Positions 13,701 through 24,642 of a DNA stretch of 64,000 nt are shown piece by piece. The translations under genes were made by a program, and so were the position numbers. Source of the DNA: Choanephora cucurbitarum. Its lineage: Eukaryota; Mucoromycota; Mucoromycetes; Mucorales; Choanephoraceae. How positions within the stretch are numbered: position 1 is the stretch's first letter; each line of letters begins with the position of its first letter. The notes under the pieces were generated by a model that saw only the letters and a list, made by a program, of their open reading frames with translations, did no database searches and was not told where the DNA came from. The stretch spans positions 124,001 through 188,000 of the forward strand of contig JAIWNI010000049.1 of assembly GCA_025331435.1 (NCBI GenBank), in the 5' to 3' direction.

Positions 13701-14648
13701 AATGTCTCTTTGGTAGAGAAACGCAATATTATCGCCGTATTCAAGATCGTGATTGTTACATTGGTGAGAAGCTGACTCAACCTAGAGAGGTAGTTCGCAA
13801 TTGCGCTTGTACTGATGAGGATTATGAATGGTAAGAAACAGCTAGTTATAGACTGCTTAGGATATTATTCATGTATGTCTTATAGTGACTTCAATTATGT
13901 TCGTGATGCTAACAATCGATGCGTATTGGTTCCTGGCCTTTCACCACTTGTACCTACTTGCGATGGCTCAAGAGATTTCTATTATACTCCTACAGGGTAA
14001 GTTGTTTGTTTGAAAATGAAAAATTTAAACTACATTATTAAATTACTTTTCCTGCTTTCTTTTGCCTTTGAAGTTATCGTAAGATTGCAGCTTCTTCTTG
14101 CGAAGGTGGCAAAGAATTAGACAAGATTGGTGCCCAACAGATGTGGTGTCCTGGTGCTTCTCGCTCAGGACATGGCTGGGTGGCTATTATCTTTGCTCCT
14201 ATCATTGCTGCTGGACTTGTTTTTGCTATCTTACACTATCGTAAACGTGGAGGATCATTTGGGTAAGTTATATTTGACTAGAGAGAGTTAGACTTGTACT
14301 AAATTTATGTCTACATATATACTCAGCCGCATTCGACTTCCTGATGGCACACAGCATATGGGATCTAATATCTTGTCTAGTCCTATTGTCACCAAAATGG
14401 TTGCTGCTGCATTTGTTATACCAGTAGCTATCATCGGCCTTTTGTCCCGAATTCAGTTACCCAGATCTTTATCTGATATTCGCATTGGCAACTGGAATGT
14501 TCCTTTCTTTTCATCCAGAAGAAGAGGTTCTGGATACACTGCACTAGGACAAGACGACCAAACAAATGTATTATTAGAAGATTATGATGGCTCGGAGGAG
14601 CATCTCATTGATGAAGCCGACGAATTGGATGACGCTGATGAATTTTGA
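7732..14648 (+). CDS. VPS10: Vps10/sortilin-type sorting receptor with three Vps10 domains
   Basis: A type-I receptor that would carry soluble hydrolases from the late Golgi to the vacuole. Eight exons (7732-7887, 7956-8090, 8156-8353, 8438-9468, 9544-13830, 13886-13996, 14074-14262, 14327-14648) keep frame and give 2142 aa. An N-terminal signal peptide (LYFLFICCLMLLKGVS) is followed by three beta-propeller Vps10 units (about 45-640, 715-1300 and 1355-1950). Each contains Asp-box repeats such as SGDQGTRW, SRDHGRSW, TRDGGHTW and SDNDGFSW. Each ends in a cysteine-rich 10CC-type module (for example YRRKAHSDCYVG, WRRKKDRVCIVG, YRRIQDRDCYIG). Two hydrophobic segments follow: IIFAPIIAAGLVFAIL and MVAAAFVIPVAIIGLL. 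The acidic tail contains a YTAL (YxxPhi) sorting motif. Yeast Vps10 is about 1.6 kb of protein sequence shorter at 1579 aa and has two Vps10 domains, so this protein is unusually long. Confidence 0.93.
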
Positions 14649-15595
14649 AGCACTACTTTAAGTTGAACAGTGATTTGTGTTTATATGTTAATACATGCTT
14701 TATATATATTTGTATCTATATGAGTCCTTTGATTTCTTTCCTCTTTGTTTTATTTTTCATTCTACAATTGATCAAGTTTGTATCTAAAGCTCATGTTTAA
14801 TGGTATTAAAGACTTTTGTTTCCCAAAAGTTTCTATTGTGTCGCACGGTTTATGCAAATCAATAAGTCGTATTTTGACAATAAATAAATCACTTACTTTG
14901 TTAACCATGTCTCGTGTGCAGCCAATACATCGCTTCTTGTACAAAAGAATGCTGTTGTCCTATTAAAATCATTGTCAGAGTGACTGATGGTTTCTGAGGA
15001 AGCAGAAAGAGTTTGTTGGAAGAGCGGAGCTGTTATTCCAAAGATGGTAATAGTCAAAGCAGACCATTTATGTTTCTGCTCCTCAACTTTTTGTACCAAT
15101 GATGGTAAGTAAATTGTACAAGTAGTCAAAATTACTTCAGCTATTATTCTTGTCTGAATAATACCAGGCCTTTAGGAAGAATTCCTTTGTCTGTGTGTCT
15201 ATCCTTGAACGAGCCAGCCTCTGCCAATTTGTCTAATACTGAGGACAGCTATGATATTAAAGAGGTTAAAAGGATTAGCCGTGCCGATTATCTTGGAAGC
15301 ATTCAAAAACTTCATAGCCTGTTCAGAAGTATCTATCAACAGAAGCTGAGTAAGAACAATTCTGATACGTCTTTGAATATTTTATTCGAAATAGAACATG
15401 CATCGAAGAGAACGGTAGCGAACATTAGTGATAAGAATGACAGCTTTGGCTCTCTTCCTTGAAGAGAGTGATAAGCATACTTTTTTTCACTTTAAATTTA
15501 TTGTTGTGTCGCAATAAGCGGACTTTTTTTACGAGTCAGGAACTTTGCATAGCACGTATCTTTTCTCTTTGCTATTGTTTCATTGTATAAGAAAA
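14649..15595. other. Unresolved stretch with conflicting short coding candidates
   Basis: Between Vps10 and the UBX gene. On the plus strand, an open frame at about 14988-15106 ends at a good donor (GTAAGT) and another runs to 15462 after a CAG acceptor near 15167. Both have coding-like composition, but joining them at those sites leaves the frame off by one. On the minus strand, about 15125-14900 is open (contains a hydrophobic run ALTITIFGITAPLF) and ends at a good donor that joins in frame to a short last exon. I recognise neither product. It could be a small unannotated gene or a decayed one. Confidence 0.35.
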
Positions 15596-17308
15596 ATGTC
15601 TCAGTCTATTTGGTTTTTGGGACCAACTGCCCAAGCTGTTGAGACAGTCAAAGAAAAGAACTTGGTATTTCTAGTATATATATATGGTAGGGATCTTTGT
15701 TTACATCTTTTGCCATTGCAACATTCTGATCATTCGCATCCTTATAAGACAATACGGAGAACAGCAAGCAACTCGACAAGGTCTTTGAAGATGATGAAGT
15801 AAGATCAAATTTGTTGGAGCATTCGATCACTGTCTTATGCTGCTTCCAAATAGCTATCAAAAGTGTTGAGAGAAGAGTCAATATCAATTAAACTACAAAA
15901 GGACTCAGAAGATGCTAAGATGTTTGCTCAATTGTGTAAGCTAGCTCCTATTGAGCTTGTATAGATTATTAGACAAACGATTTTCTCTCTTTAGATCCAA
16001 TCTATCAAACTCCATCTGTATATTTTATCATGTATGAAAACTTGTCTTTTTTTAATTAATTAGCTTCACTAACCCTTTCTATCTGTGTACAAAGTCAAGG
16101 TACATTGAAAGAGATTGGCGCTCATGATATGCAAGCTCAAGACATTGTCGCAAAAATTAGAGCAATTCGTCACAAGCAAGAGTAAGTTCAAGTTTTTTTC
16201 ACCTCTATTTATCAGGAAGAAAAAATTGATGAATAATACCTGTCAGTCCGAAAGCTAGACTAGAAGAAGTCAGAAAAAAACGAGATGAGGAGAAGAAACA
16301 GGTATTGATTCTTTCTTGGGTGAAGTTATCATTGGTCTAAAATGACGCAATTGCATTGTTAGAAGCAACGAGAGAAGGAACTTAAGCGAAGAGAAGAAGG
16401 CAAGATAGCACAAGAGGCTCATATTACCCATCAAGAGAGGCAGAACAAATTACTACTTGAGAAAAAGAAGAAGGAAAAGAGGGAAGAAGAGGAATACAAG
16501 AAGAAAGTGAAAGAGCAGATTGCTAAAGATAGAGAAAACCAAAAGGCCGCCAAAAAGGCAGGAAAAGAGAAGCTTGAGGCAACAACCGACAAAACTGTCT
16601 CAGGAAAATCCGTAGAGTAAGAAATAGCATCAGCTTAAAGATAAAGTGAGCTCATGATTTGGTTAGTCTTTTTGGCTATTGTAACCTGAATATAAAGGAA
16701 CTAGATGGCTCTAGTTTAAAACATCGCTTTTCAGGCAAGTTCAAGACTCAATACAAAATAGAATAGGTTGTTAATTCATGTGAGGTAATAGCTTCAGACA
16801 CACTTGCAAAAGTCATTGAATGGATTGATGCCGTAAGTGTTCAACCTGGTTACCTCTGGAGATCACTGATTTATATGTCTTTTAGTCAAGAACAGATAGT
16901 GACGTACCATACAAACTATTTGCTCAGTTTCCAAAAAGAAATTTTGATATTATGGACGAACAACGTACTTTGTCAGAACTCAAACTTTGTCCGAGCAGTA
17001 CATTGATTATGAAGCCTATCAAAAACACTGTGGAAGCTTATGCCAGCTCTTCAAGCTCAGGATCGAGTTGGTTAAGTTATTTGAATGATACAAGAGATAC
17101 TATCTACAACTCGATGGCACAAGTTGGGAGTTCAGTGGCTTCTTATCTAATCACGCCCACTCCTTTATCTGAGCCGGGACAAAGGGTTGGTTCAAGTAGC
17201 CAATCTCAACAGAGCAACAATAATCGCATTAATCATTTAAATACAGATAAATCCAAAAGGGATCAAAAGCATCAGACTTACAATGGTAATTCTGTAAATC
17301 AAGAATAA
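15596..17308 (+). CDS. UBX-domain protein, UBXN4/erasin-like
   Basis: Probably a Cdc48/p97 adaptor at the ER involved in protein quality control, by analogy with UBXN4. Ten exons (15596-15686, 15749-15798, 15854-15935, 15995-16031, 16095-16181, 16247-16301, 16363-16616, 16667-16734, 16798-16832, 16886-17308) give 393 aa. The N-terminus (MSQSIWFLGPTAQAV, then AQLYPIYQTPSVYFI) matches the thioredoxin-like UAS region of UBXN4. A Lys/Glu-rich coiled coil follows (about 125-215). The UBX domain contains LDGSSLKHRFSDTLAKVIEW and AQFPKRNFDIMDE with LSELKLCPSSTLIM (about 225-305). Intron 8 must use a GC donor (GCAAGT at 16735); reading through it hits a stop. The Ser/Asn-rich tail has no clear membrane hairpin, unlike human UBXN4. 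Convergent with the phosphatase gene, 117 bp away. Confidence 0.85.
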
Positions 17309-17425
17309 CTTTATGTGAACACATACATACATATATAAGAATAATTTACATGTAGAAAATAACGAGAATAAAAAAAAATAGGCTTACTTGGTTCAGCCAA
17401 AATTATATACATCATTTTAAAATCA

Positions 17426-18626
17426 TTATTTCTTATGGCATACAAGGGTAACGATACAAGTAATGTCATCTATTTTTCCACCTCTATAGTTGCTTCCGTG
17501 AGCCTGTGCTGCTTTAGCCCAAGGACTGAGTCGTTTGGGGTTCAGACTTAGACGTCTGGCTCTATCTGTCAATGTCTTTGCTAAAGTCCTTATAGTAGCT
17601 GTAATCAACTCATCATCGGCATTTGAGTTTTCTGAGATAGGCTTCATGCCTTCGTTAATCAATTCAAGTGTCTCTTCTGCATACATGTTGTCAAAGTATC
17701 CATCTGTAGCTAACAAGATCAAATCGCCTTCTTTCAGAAAAAAGCTTTTTGTATCTGCATCTTTTGGTAGATCAGTCACTAATTGGTCTCGATTGGGATA
17801 TGTATCCGGTACTACAGTGAGTTGGTATCTAGCAAAGAAAACACAATCAGTAAGCTTCCCTCTCATTTGTTCCTTATTCTCTTATTTACGGGCAATTAAA
17901 ATAATGCTGCTGGCTAGGACTTTCATAAACAATCTTCTTCTTGCGTACAAGTAAAAAAGCAGAATCGCCTAAGTTGCAGGTAGTCATTTCACCTGTCTTT
18001 TTTGACAGATTTAGAATACAAGCAGTACTACTGCCTGCAGACACTTTCTTGCTTGCTGTTAGTTCATGGAAAGCAATATCCAAAATTTGATGTGCATCGA
18101 TTGACTTTTCAGTTTTGGCAACAAGAGCAGCATTGTCCATCAATGCCCAAGAGAAAAGCGCAGGATCCACTCCAACTGAACTCCAGCCTCCTACACCATC
18201 TGCTACACCAATAGCTAGACCTTCAGGTGTATTTGTTTGAAAAAATGCATCTTCTCCTGCATCTACTTTGCCTGCTTTTGAATGTTCTTTCCAATAAGGT
18301 ACTTTCTTTTGTGTAGGTGAAGCAGGCTTTTGTCTGCTTTTTGGGTGCCAAGCAGCATAGGCGATAAACTGAAATTTCTCCGAAGCTGCATTGTTGTTTG
18401 TGTTGTTTTCTTCTTCGGGAGCAACAGTAGCTGTGTTGAGATGACTTGAGGTGTGACTATTGCTAAAATGACGTGAATGAGAAGGAGCCTCTAGAAGTTG
18501 TTGTTGAAAGTAATATGGAAGCTGGTGTGCTAAAGCAGGTTTCAAGTAAGTAGTGTTTGTCCAAGCAAGCCGAGACGATCTCAGCAACAAAGAAGCAGCG
18601 GCTATTCTTTGTATATAGGGTCTCAT
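17426..18626 (-). CDS. PTC7: PP2C-type phosphatase, Ptc7-like (mitochondrial)
   Basis: A Mg/Mn-dependent Ser/Thr phosphatase; the yeast relative Ptc7 acts in mitochondria and activates coenzyme Q synthesis. Two exons (18626-17890, 17828-17426; 61-bp intron) give 379 aa. The N-terminal 50 residues are basic and amphipathic without acidic residues (MRPYIQRIAAASLLLRSSR), consistent with a mitochondrial presequence. PP2C metal-binding motifs are present: GEDAFF, GVADGVGGWSSVGVDPALFS (the characteristic Ptc7 block, about 135-160), CNLGDSAFLLV, LILLATDGYFDNM, and the C-terminal GGKIDDITCIV Asp. No key residue appears to be missing. The stop faces that of the UBX gene at 117 bp, so the 3' ends may overlap. 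Confidence 0.92.
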
Positions 18627-20044
18627 TGTCTTTATCTTCTATCAGATAAAAAAATGAAAGATTCTTTTTTAGAAAAAAATGTGAAAATATAGGGAATCTT
18701 CGGGTTTGAGTCCAAAGTCACATGAGGGCGACATTTAGGTGTCCCAGAATTTTAATCAAGACTCCTAGGCTACAATCTGCACTTTTGAACTTTTTAAGCT
18801 GTATCATTCTCTTTTCTTCACACTGCAAGTTGTCATCTAAAAACAACAATTTCAGCGTAAGCTATTTTGGACTACAGTACCCTGATAGTGAGCATTCAGG
18901 AAGCTATATTGTTGAGTTATAGGATGAAAAAATCGATGATTCAACCAAGTGTAATATTGACATTGGATGGGCTCTAGAAAGAAGGGACAACAAGTGTTGT
19001 AAAGGGACGCTACTGCTTGCTTCAAAGGTTTTAGTTTTTTTCAAGAAAGGCATAAAAGTATCTCAAAAACGATTCTCAATCAACAGTCTATTTCTTGAAG
19101 GCTAGATTTGCTTTGACTTGTGATGGTGGCATCAAACGCAGCACCTGCTATGTTGATTGTAAACGCTTTTTCTGGCATCAAAAAATCATTTTAACTTGTG
19201 ACGATATATGTACTTGGATTGCAAAAGAACACAGTATTCTTGAGACTACCATTGGTGTAGATGCGAACACTTTTGCAGGATTAAAATATTGATACCAGAT
19301 AAGGGAAAACCAAACTGGAGGTCAACAGCTCTGTCATCTTAGAAATGCTTTCATTATGTTTATCTAACAGATAAACATTGCTACAAAGTCCTGCATCTTT
19401 CTAAGAGATGAATAATGGAAGCGTTTTATCACAATTTGTAATATACAGAACAAGAGACATTTTTATTATTTGATTGATAAAGAAATTCAGAAGACTAACA
19501 GAGACACTAATGATTAAACCAAAAGCCTTTGTTTTCTTTAAAAGAATCCTTTTGGTATTACTTAGAATGATCGAGTTATTGGTATTGATCCTGGCAAGGA
19601 TAAATATGGATGGCTGCGAAGTCTCTAACTAGTGTATATCTTTATGTTCATATACTCAAAGGTGCCCGAGATATTTTTTTGTAGTGCAGACCTTGACGCA
19701 CAACTGCTGAACAGCAAGCAAACGACCAAGTAGCACTCTTTTTCCGTTAACAATGCTTGCCATAAGCTTTGTTCTGGTCTGTCATAGATATAACAAAAAG
19801 AGTTGAGAAGCCGAGCCCAGTTAAGCATCCAAGCTTCTTATGACCGACTACAAAATCGTAAAGTATGCACGAATGAAGGCGCTATACAGTTCTTAAACTC
19901 TTTAGTCTCTGAGCATACAAGACAAGTCTTATTTTATATTGTATATATGATTGTTATTAACTAATCCCTCAAGTAAAGCGATAGAATGCACTTTTATCGT
20001 GAAGACGAGAATTATTCATTTTTCAATTGCAAAATGGCTCGAAA
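18627..20044. other. Gene-poor AT-rich spacer
   Basis: No gene can be supported. Short plus-strand open frames (for example 19095-19292) have no family resemblance. A short frame near 19570-19634 reads VIGIDPGKDKYGW, and another ends TIGVDANTFAGLKY near 19290. GIDPG-like strings can occur in RNase H-fold transposases, but the context is too short and too broken for a call. Confidence 0.4.
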
Positions 20045-21223
20045 TTATGTTGGCCTTAATAGAACAATGGTTAGAAAAGACTTCAAGCTGACCTTTTCTT
20101 TGTCTAAAAGTTCTAGAGAGAGAAGAAAATACATAGGACCTGTTTTCGAAACCAATTGAGACCTGGAGATAATACCAGAAGAACTGTTGTTGCGTATGGT
20201 GATCCAAGCATTCTTGACACTTGCCATGGTAATTAGCCAATTCCTATCAAGTAAGTTCAACTTGCTATTGCTGAAGAAGCCATTGTAATTACTGTTCATG
20301 AATTCTGAGCTCTTTCCACCTGCTGGCACGACCATCAGCGGCTTGATCTTGTTCGTACTTCCATGCACGTCTGTAATTATCACAAAAAGAAGTATCGTTT
20401 TGGAAGCGTCGATGGTAGCATGTTTGAATCTCGTTCTACTGTGAAATACTATGATGAAGAAAACCACATAATACATACAACAAATCAATGCACTGACCAA
20501 AGGATAACAGGCAGATAGTAGTTGACTCCGGACAGACTCCCAGTTTCTAATCCAATTATGTATAATTGGCAACCACACTATTTACTCGTTGAATAACAAT
20601 GCCGGTTTGGTAAGTCATGCTCCAACTTCTTTTTAGTTTATTATGTTCTTAGTTTTTCAATATAATTTTGGTATAGAGGTGTGAACACCCTGCTAGTATC
20701 AGAAGCATCCTAGTGTAATACATACGTTTGGAATGTGTTCTTGAATCAGGACCAGTTGCATAACCAAGAGGTCAACAAGACTGTAGACAAAGTCCATTAT
20801 ACAATTTATTTCGTCTGACGAAGGTAAAGCCACCTTTCAAATTTGGTATATTTTTCCGAACACTCGAAATCAGGACACCCAAAATATTTGAAACCACCAA
20901 AGGATCTACTGCTTTCAGTATGACTTTTGACCTCCTTACTTTGGCAGCATTTGTACTCAACAATGCTCCTCAAACCTCCTTACCTACGCCCATTCCATTT
21001 TTTCGAGTTTAAAACTATATAAGATAGACACATCTCTTGTTCTGTTGTCAGAATTAGTCCATACTACTTTCGTTCGTTCACAATTAAAACCAATAAGAAA
21101 AAATTCAAACACATCAGAATTGATAAGCTCATGCATGGTAAGCGTCAACCAACAAATATACGCATTAGGATCTTGTATACTAAAGGCGTAGCAAGAAAAC
21201 ATCACGTAGAGAAATTGAATCAT
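20045..21223 (-). pseudogene. Degenerate multi-fragment coding relic, family unknown
   Basis: Three minus-strand open stretches lie in order (21223-20984, 20963-20772, 20578-20045), in different frames and separated by stops. They read like pieces of one protein: a first piece with MHELINSDVFEFFLIGF and KTKVVWT-like content, a second with VDPLVVSNILGVLISSV and GGFTFVRRNKLYNG, and a third with ITDVHGSTNKIKPLMVV and KTGPMYFLLSLELLDK. I recognise no domain. Canonical splice sites that would join all three are not obvious, so I read this as a decayed gene or transposon ORF rather than an active gene. Confidence 0.35.
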
Positions 21224-24200
21224 TTTTTTCTAATCTCTGTTTAAGCCGCTTTTTTTTTCTCAATTGACTTGCTGCAAGCGTACGATGTTATGGTGTATAT
21301 ACCATTACAATTTGCTAGCAAAGCATCTGATTTACGTTTACCATTAAGAAAAATCCATGTACTCCCGTAGTAGACGAGTTTGCGATGGCAAAAAAAAGTC
21401 GCTAGCATGTAAGCAACTTACAGAAAGTAATCAAGGTTGACTCTATCAAAAGAGAAAGTAAATTTGAACGAAAGTGCAATCCCAAATTTTCGACATTTTT
21501 CTAGAAGACAGAGAAGAAAGAAGCACAATGAGAAAAGGGCAAACTGGCGGAACGAAGCAACACAAATGCGAGTTCTCTGTTTAAATATGAAAGGCTTTGC
21601 CTCTTTAAACATGACGCAAATAAGGAACAAGAACTTGGAGAAAAAGTCTTTGTGGAATAGAATAGTGGCTCTAGAAGCAAAGCGGCTACAATTTGAAAGC
21701 ATTTTGTTGCTGTTTAGGATTTCAGCTTTTTTTTTTTTTACTTAATGGTACCTATTTCAAATGACTAGATTAACACTTGACTTCTTCATTGGTCATTCTT
21801 TGAATACATAGTTGTGCTTTCCCATCCTCTGATTTTGCCTAATTCCTCATTCTTTTCTGCTTAGCCTTATTCTCTGACTAATCTAACTGTCATAATTGTT
21901 TTTCGAATTAAGCGTAAATGCCTGTTCAATATGCATCAGACTCAATACATTAGTTGTCGCTTTTTTCAATCAATGTTACTTTAGAGAGAAGTAAAAGGCC
22001 TGCAGCATCCAGAATTGGTTTTGTGATGATATAACTTCCAGGTTATTCTTACTTGACAACGAACTGTGTATAAGGCAAAACAAAGTTTCAGATTGTATGA
22101 CTAGAAATTTTTTTTGAGTTATTAAGTAATTAAATTTCATAAAATTTCATTTCATCATCTTGCTATTGTGCTCATTTCCTTCTGCAAGTGATACTGAAAA
22201 AAGCGTTTTGCGTTCTACCCTTTTGCTGATACCCGATACCATTATGCAGAGCCAGCTAGATGACAATTTCAGAGATGTTGACTATTACATTTCTTTCAGA
22301 AAGAAAAGGGAGCCGAGTAACTGTCATTTTAATTGGAAAGTGCTACTATTTTGAAAGAACAAAAAGGGACCTGTCTCAACCTCGTGGATGACTGAACATG
22401 GTCTGATACAAGAGGAGGGGTATTGTCTTGTGACCAACCTGTAAAAGTGGCAATTATACACTTTTAGGTTAAATTTATTTCATACTAAAAAGTCCATCTT
22501 CCTGTACCTAAAAGGAAGGAAAAGAAGTTTTCTGCTAAGACATTAGTCAGGTTATGTTAGTTTCAAAAAGTGTCTAAATATACATGTCAACAGAACATTT
22601 CTATTCTTTTTATCCTCCCAAATAGAGAGAAATGGTGAAATTAAAACACTTAATTATCCAATACCCACCATGAATTAACTCATTTTACATTGTATATAGT
22701 ATACCAGGACAAGAATCGGGTTGCACAATAAAATCCTCAATGCTGAGTGTAAGCGAGCGTTTTTGTGCCACTATGCAGGATGATCTGGTTATTGATTGTA
22801 CTTGTTTAGTACTACAAATTGTATTTATAGCTCCAAATTACAGATGTATACCGTCAGCAAGTTCTATGCTTGGTTCTGTTTTTTCACCGGCTTTATTTCG
22901 ACTTTTATTGGCAATTACACAATTACAAAAATATTTTTTCCTTAATGAGTGTCAGTCTAGCCTGGAACACCTGTTCGGCATGCAAAAAAAAAAGAATAGG
23001 TATTGTTTTGATTCGTAAGCACTAAGGTTGTACTTTTTTTTGGAGGAAAGTAGGATGAAACCAATATTGAAATTCCTTCTGTCTTTCTCTCGGTTTGAGG
23101 AACCTACTGTCGTATGACATTGCTTTTCTCCCTTTCCTTTTCTTTCCAAGATCAATCAGTAAAACTTCTTTTAGCATCATTTGATGATCATTGCTTAAAC
23201 AATAGACATAACATTTAGTCTGAATAACTTAATGCAGGTCATATACTTATTTATACAACTAAAAAAGAAAAAGAAGCTTTATATGTATGAAAAAATGTAT
23301 GTTGGACAAACAATTTACTCTGTTGCCCATAAGAGCCATTTAACTCATGCTCTCCTCTTGAGAGCTAGGTTGTGGTTACCTTTAAAGATTTAATAGAAAC
23401 TCAAATAAGTCTTTCCCGAAGAAGTGTTGTCTTGTTTCGTATTTAAAAGCAAGATGATAGACAATAATAGATCATATTGCTTGAGTTGATTTTGCTATTC
23501 TTGATGATAACATACATGACCTTAATGAGCATACTTGTTCAAAAGTATAATGGGGTCACAAGATTTTTATTAGAGTTAGCACCGAAAAATATTATCAAAT
23601 ACACTACAGCAATGGCAGTTACACAATCACACATGGAGCACCTATTCAGACTCAGACTCAAATAAATACAAAATAGAACCAGAAGAGCTTTGCAGAAAGA
23701 AAGAGAAATGTAATGGATAGCTTAAAGCAGCCCAAAACCATTAGCTTTATATTTGTACTGCAGTCGTAAAAGGACAGTCTATACAGTTGACTATATCTGT
23801 TTTCTCCTTCCGCCTTTTCGGGCTAATTGGAGTGTTTATTTTTAAATGACAGTTTTGAGCTTTTATAAGATGGTGTAACAGCAAAAAAAAAGTATATTTT
23901 GGAAATCGTGTGCCACTGTAATTCTGTACTTTCATACGAATTTTTATAGGCTAGCGCGGATGGCTGAACTATGTGGTGCCTATCTCATGTACAGCAATAA
24001 ACTTATGACATGCTCAAATGCTTATTTAATTTACTAAGCATTAGAGACGCACAAGAAAATAGTTAAATCACTTCTATTGTGGTGCACCGGAATTTGATCA
24101 TGTAGCATGGACCAGGAGAGGAGTATGAAACACCCTGATACCCTGCTCATCACTTCTATCACGAAAGGTTGCAGTTTTCGTTCGTTTAAGAAGAGATTTT

Positions 24201-24642
24201 TTTTTTGAAACTACATATATTAGCTGTCAAATTTAGATCAAGATAAGCGCCATCTGTCAATTGTCTTTGACAATAAAATGCTTGAAAATAGACCAATAAA
24301 ACGGAAGTTTATATTGCTCTCCTAAAAAGAAAGAAGCACTACAATACATGAGTGTAGAGACGGACATACTAAAAGAAGCAAGCTTGGCTATATCTTGTTT
24401 GGTTTTCTTAATTTCTATCTCCTCTCATAATTAAAAAGACAGCCTTTTTTTTTTTAACTCTTCCCCTTTTTTCCTTTTCTTTTTCTCTCTCTTTTTTTTT
24501 GTGCACAATAAAAGTTAAAACTATATTTTGTATTTATTGCTGTATCACTACTACTATTACTACTCTCAACTTCACTTTTTCTTCTCACAAATAAGCTGCT
24601 CTCTTAGCAGGTCTCAACTGATTGAAGCCATATACATACACA
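21224..24642. other. Long intergenic region, no gene seen
   Basis: About 3.4 kb of AT-rich DNA with only short frames lacking recognisable features. The last part, about 24420-24500, is strongly pyrimidine-rich (long T and CT runs) directly upstream of the permease gene. That is common in fungal promoters and 5' leaders. Confidence 0.5.

Noticed and set aside
19567..19634. GIDPG-containing short frame suggestive of an RNase H-fold transposase or Fanzor relic
   Set aside because: Only about 20 codons with no supporting motifs around it.
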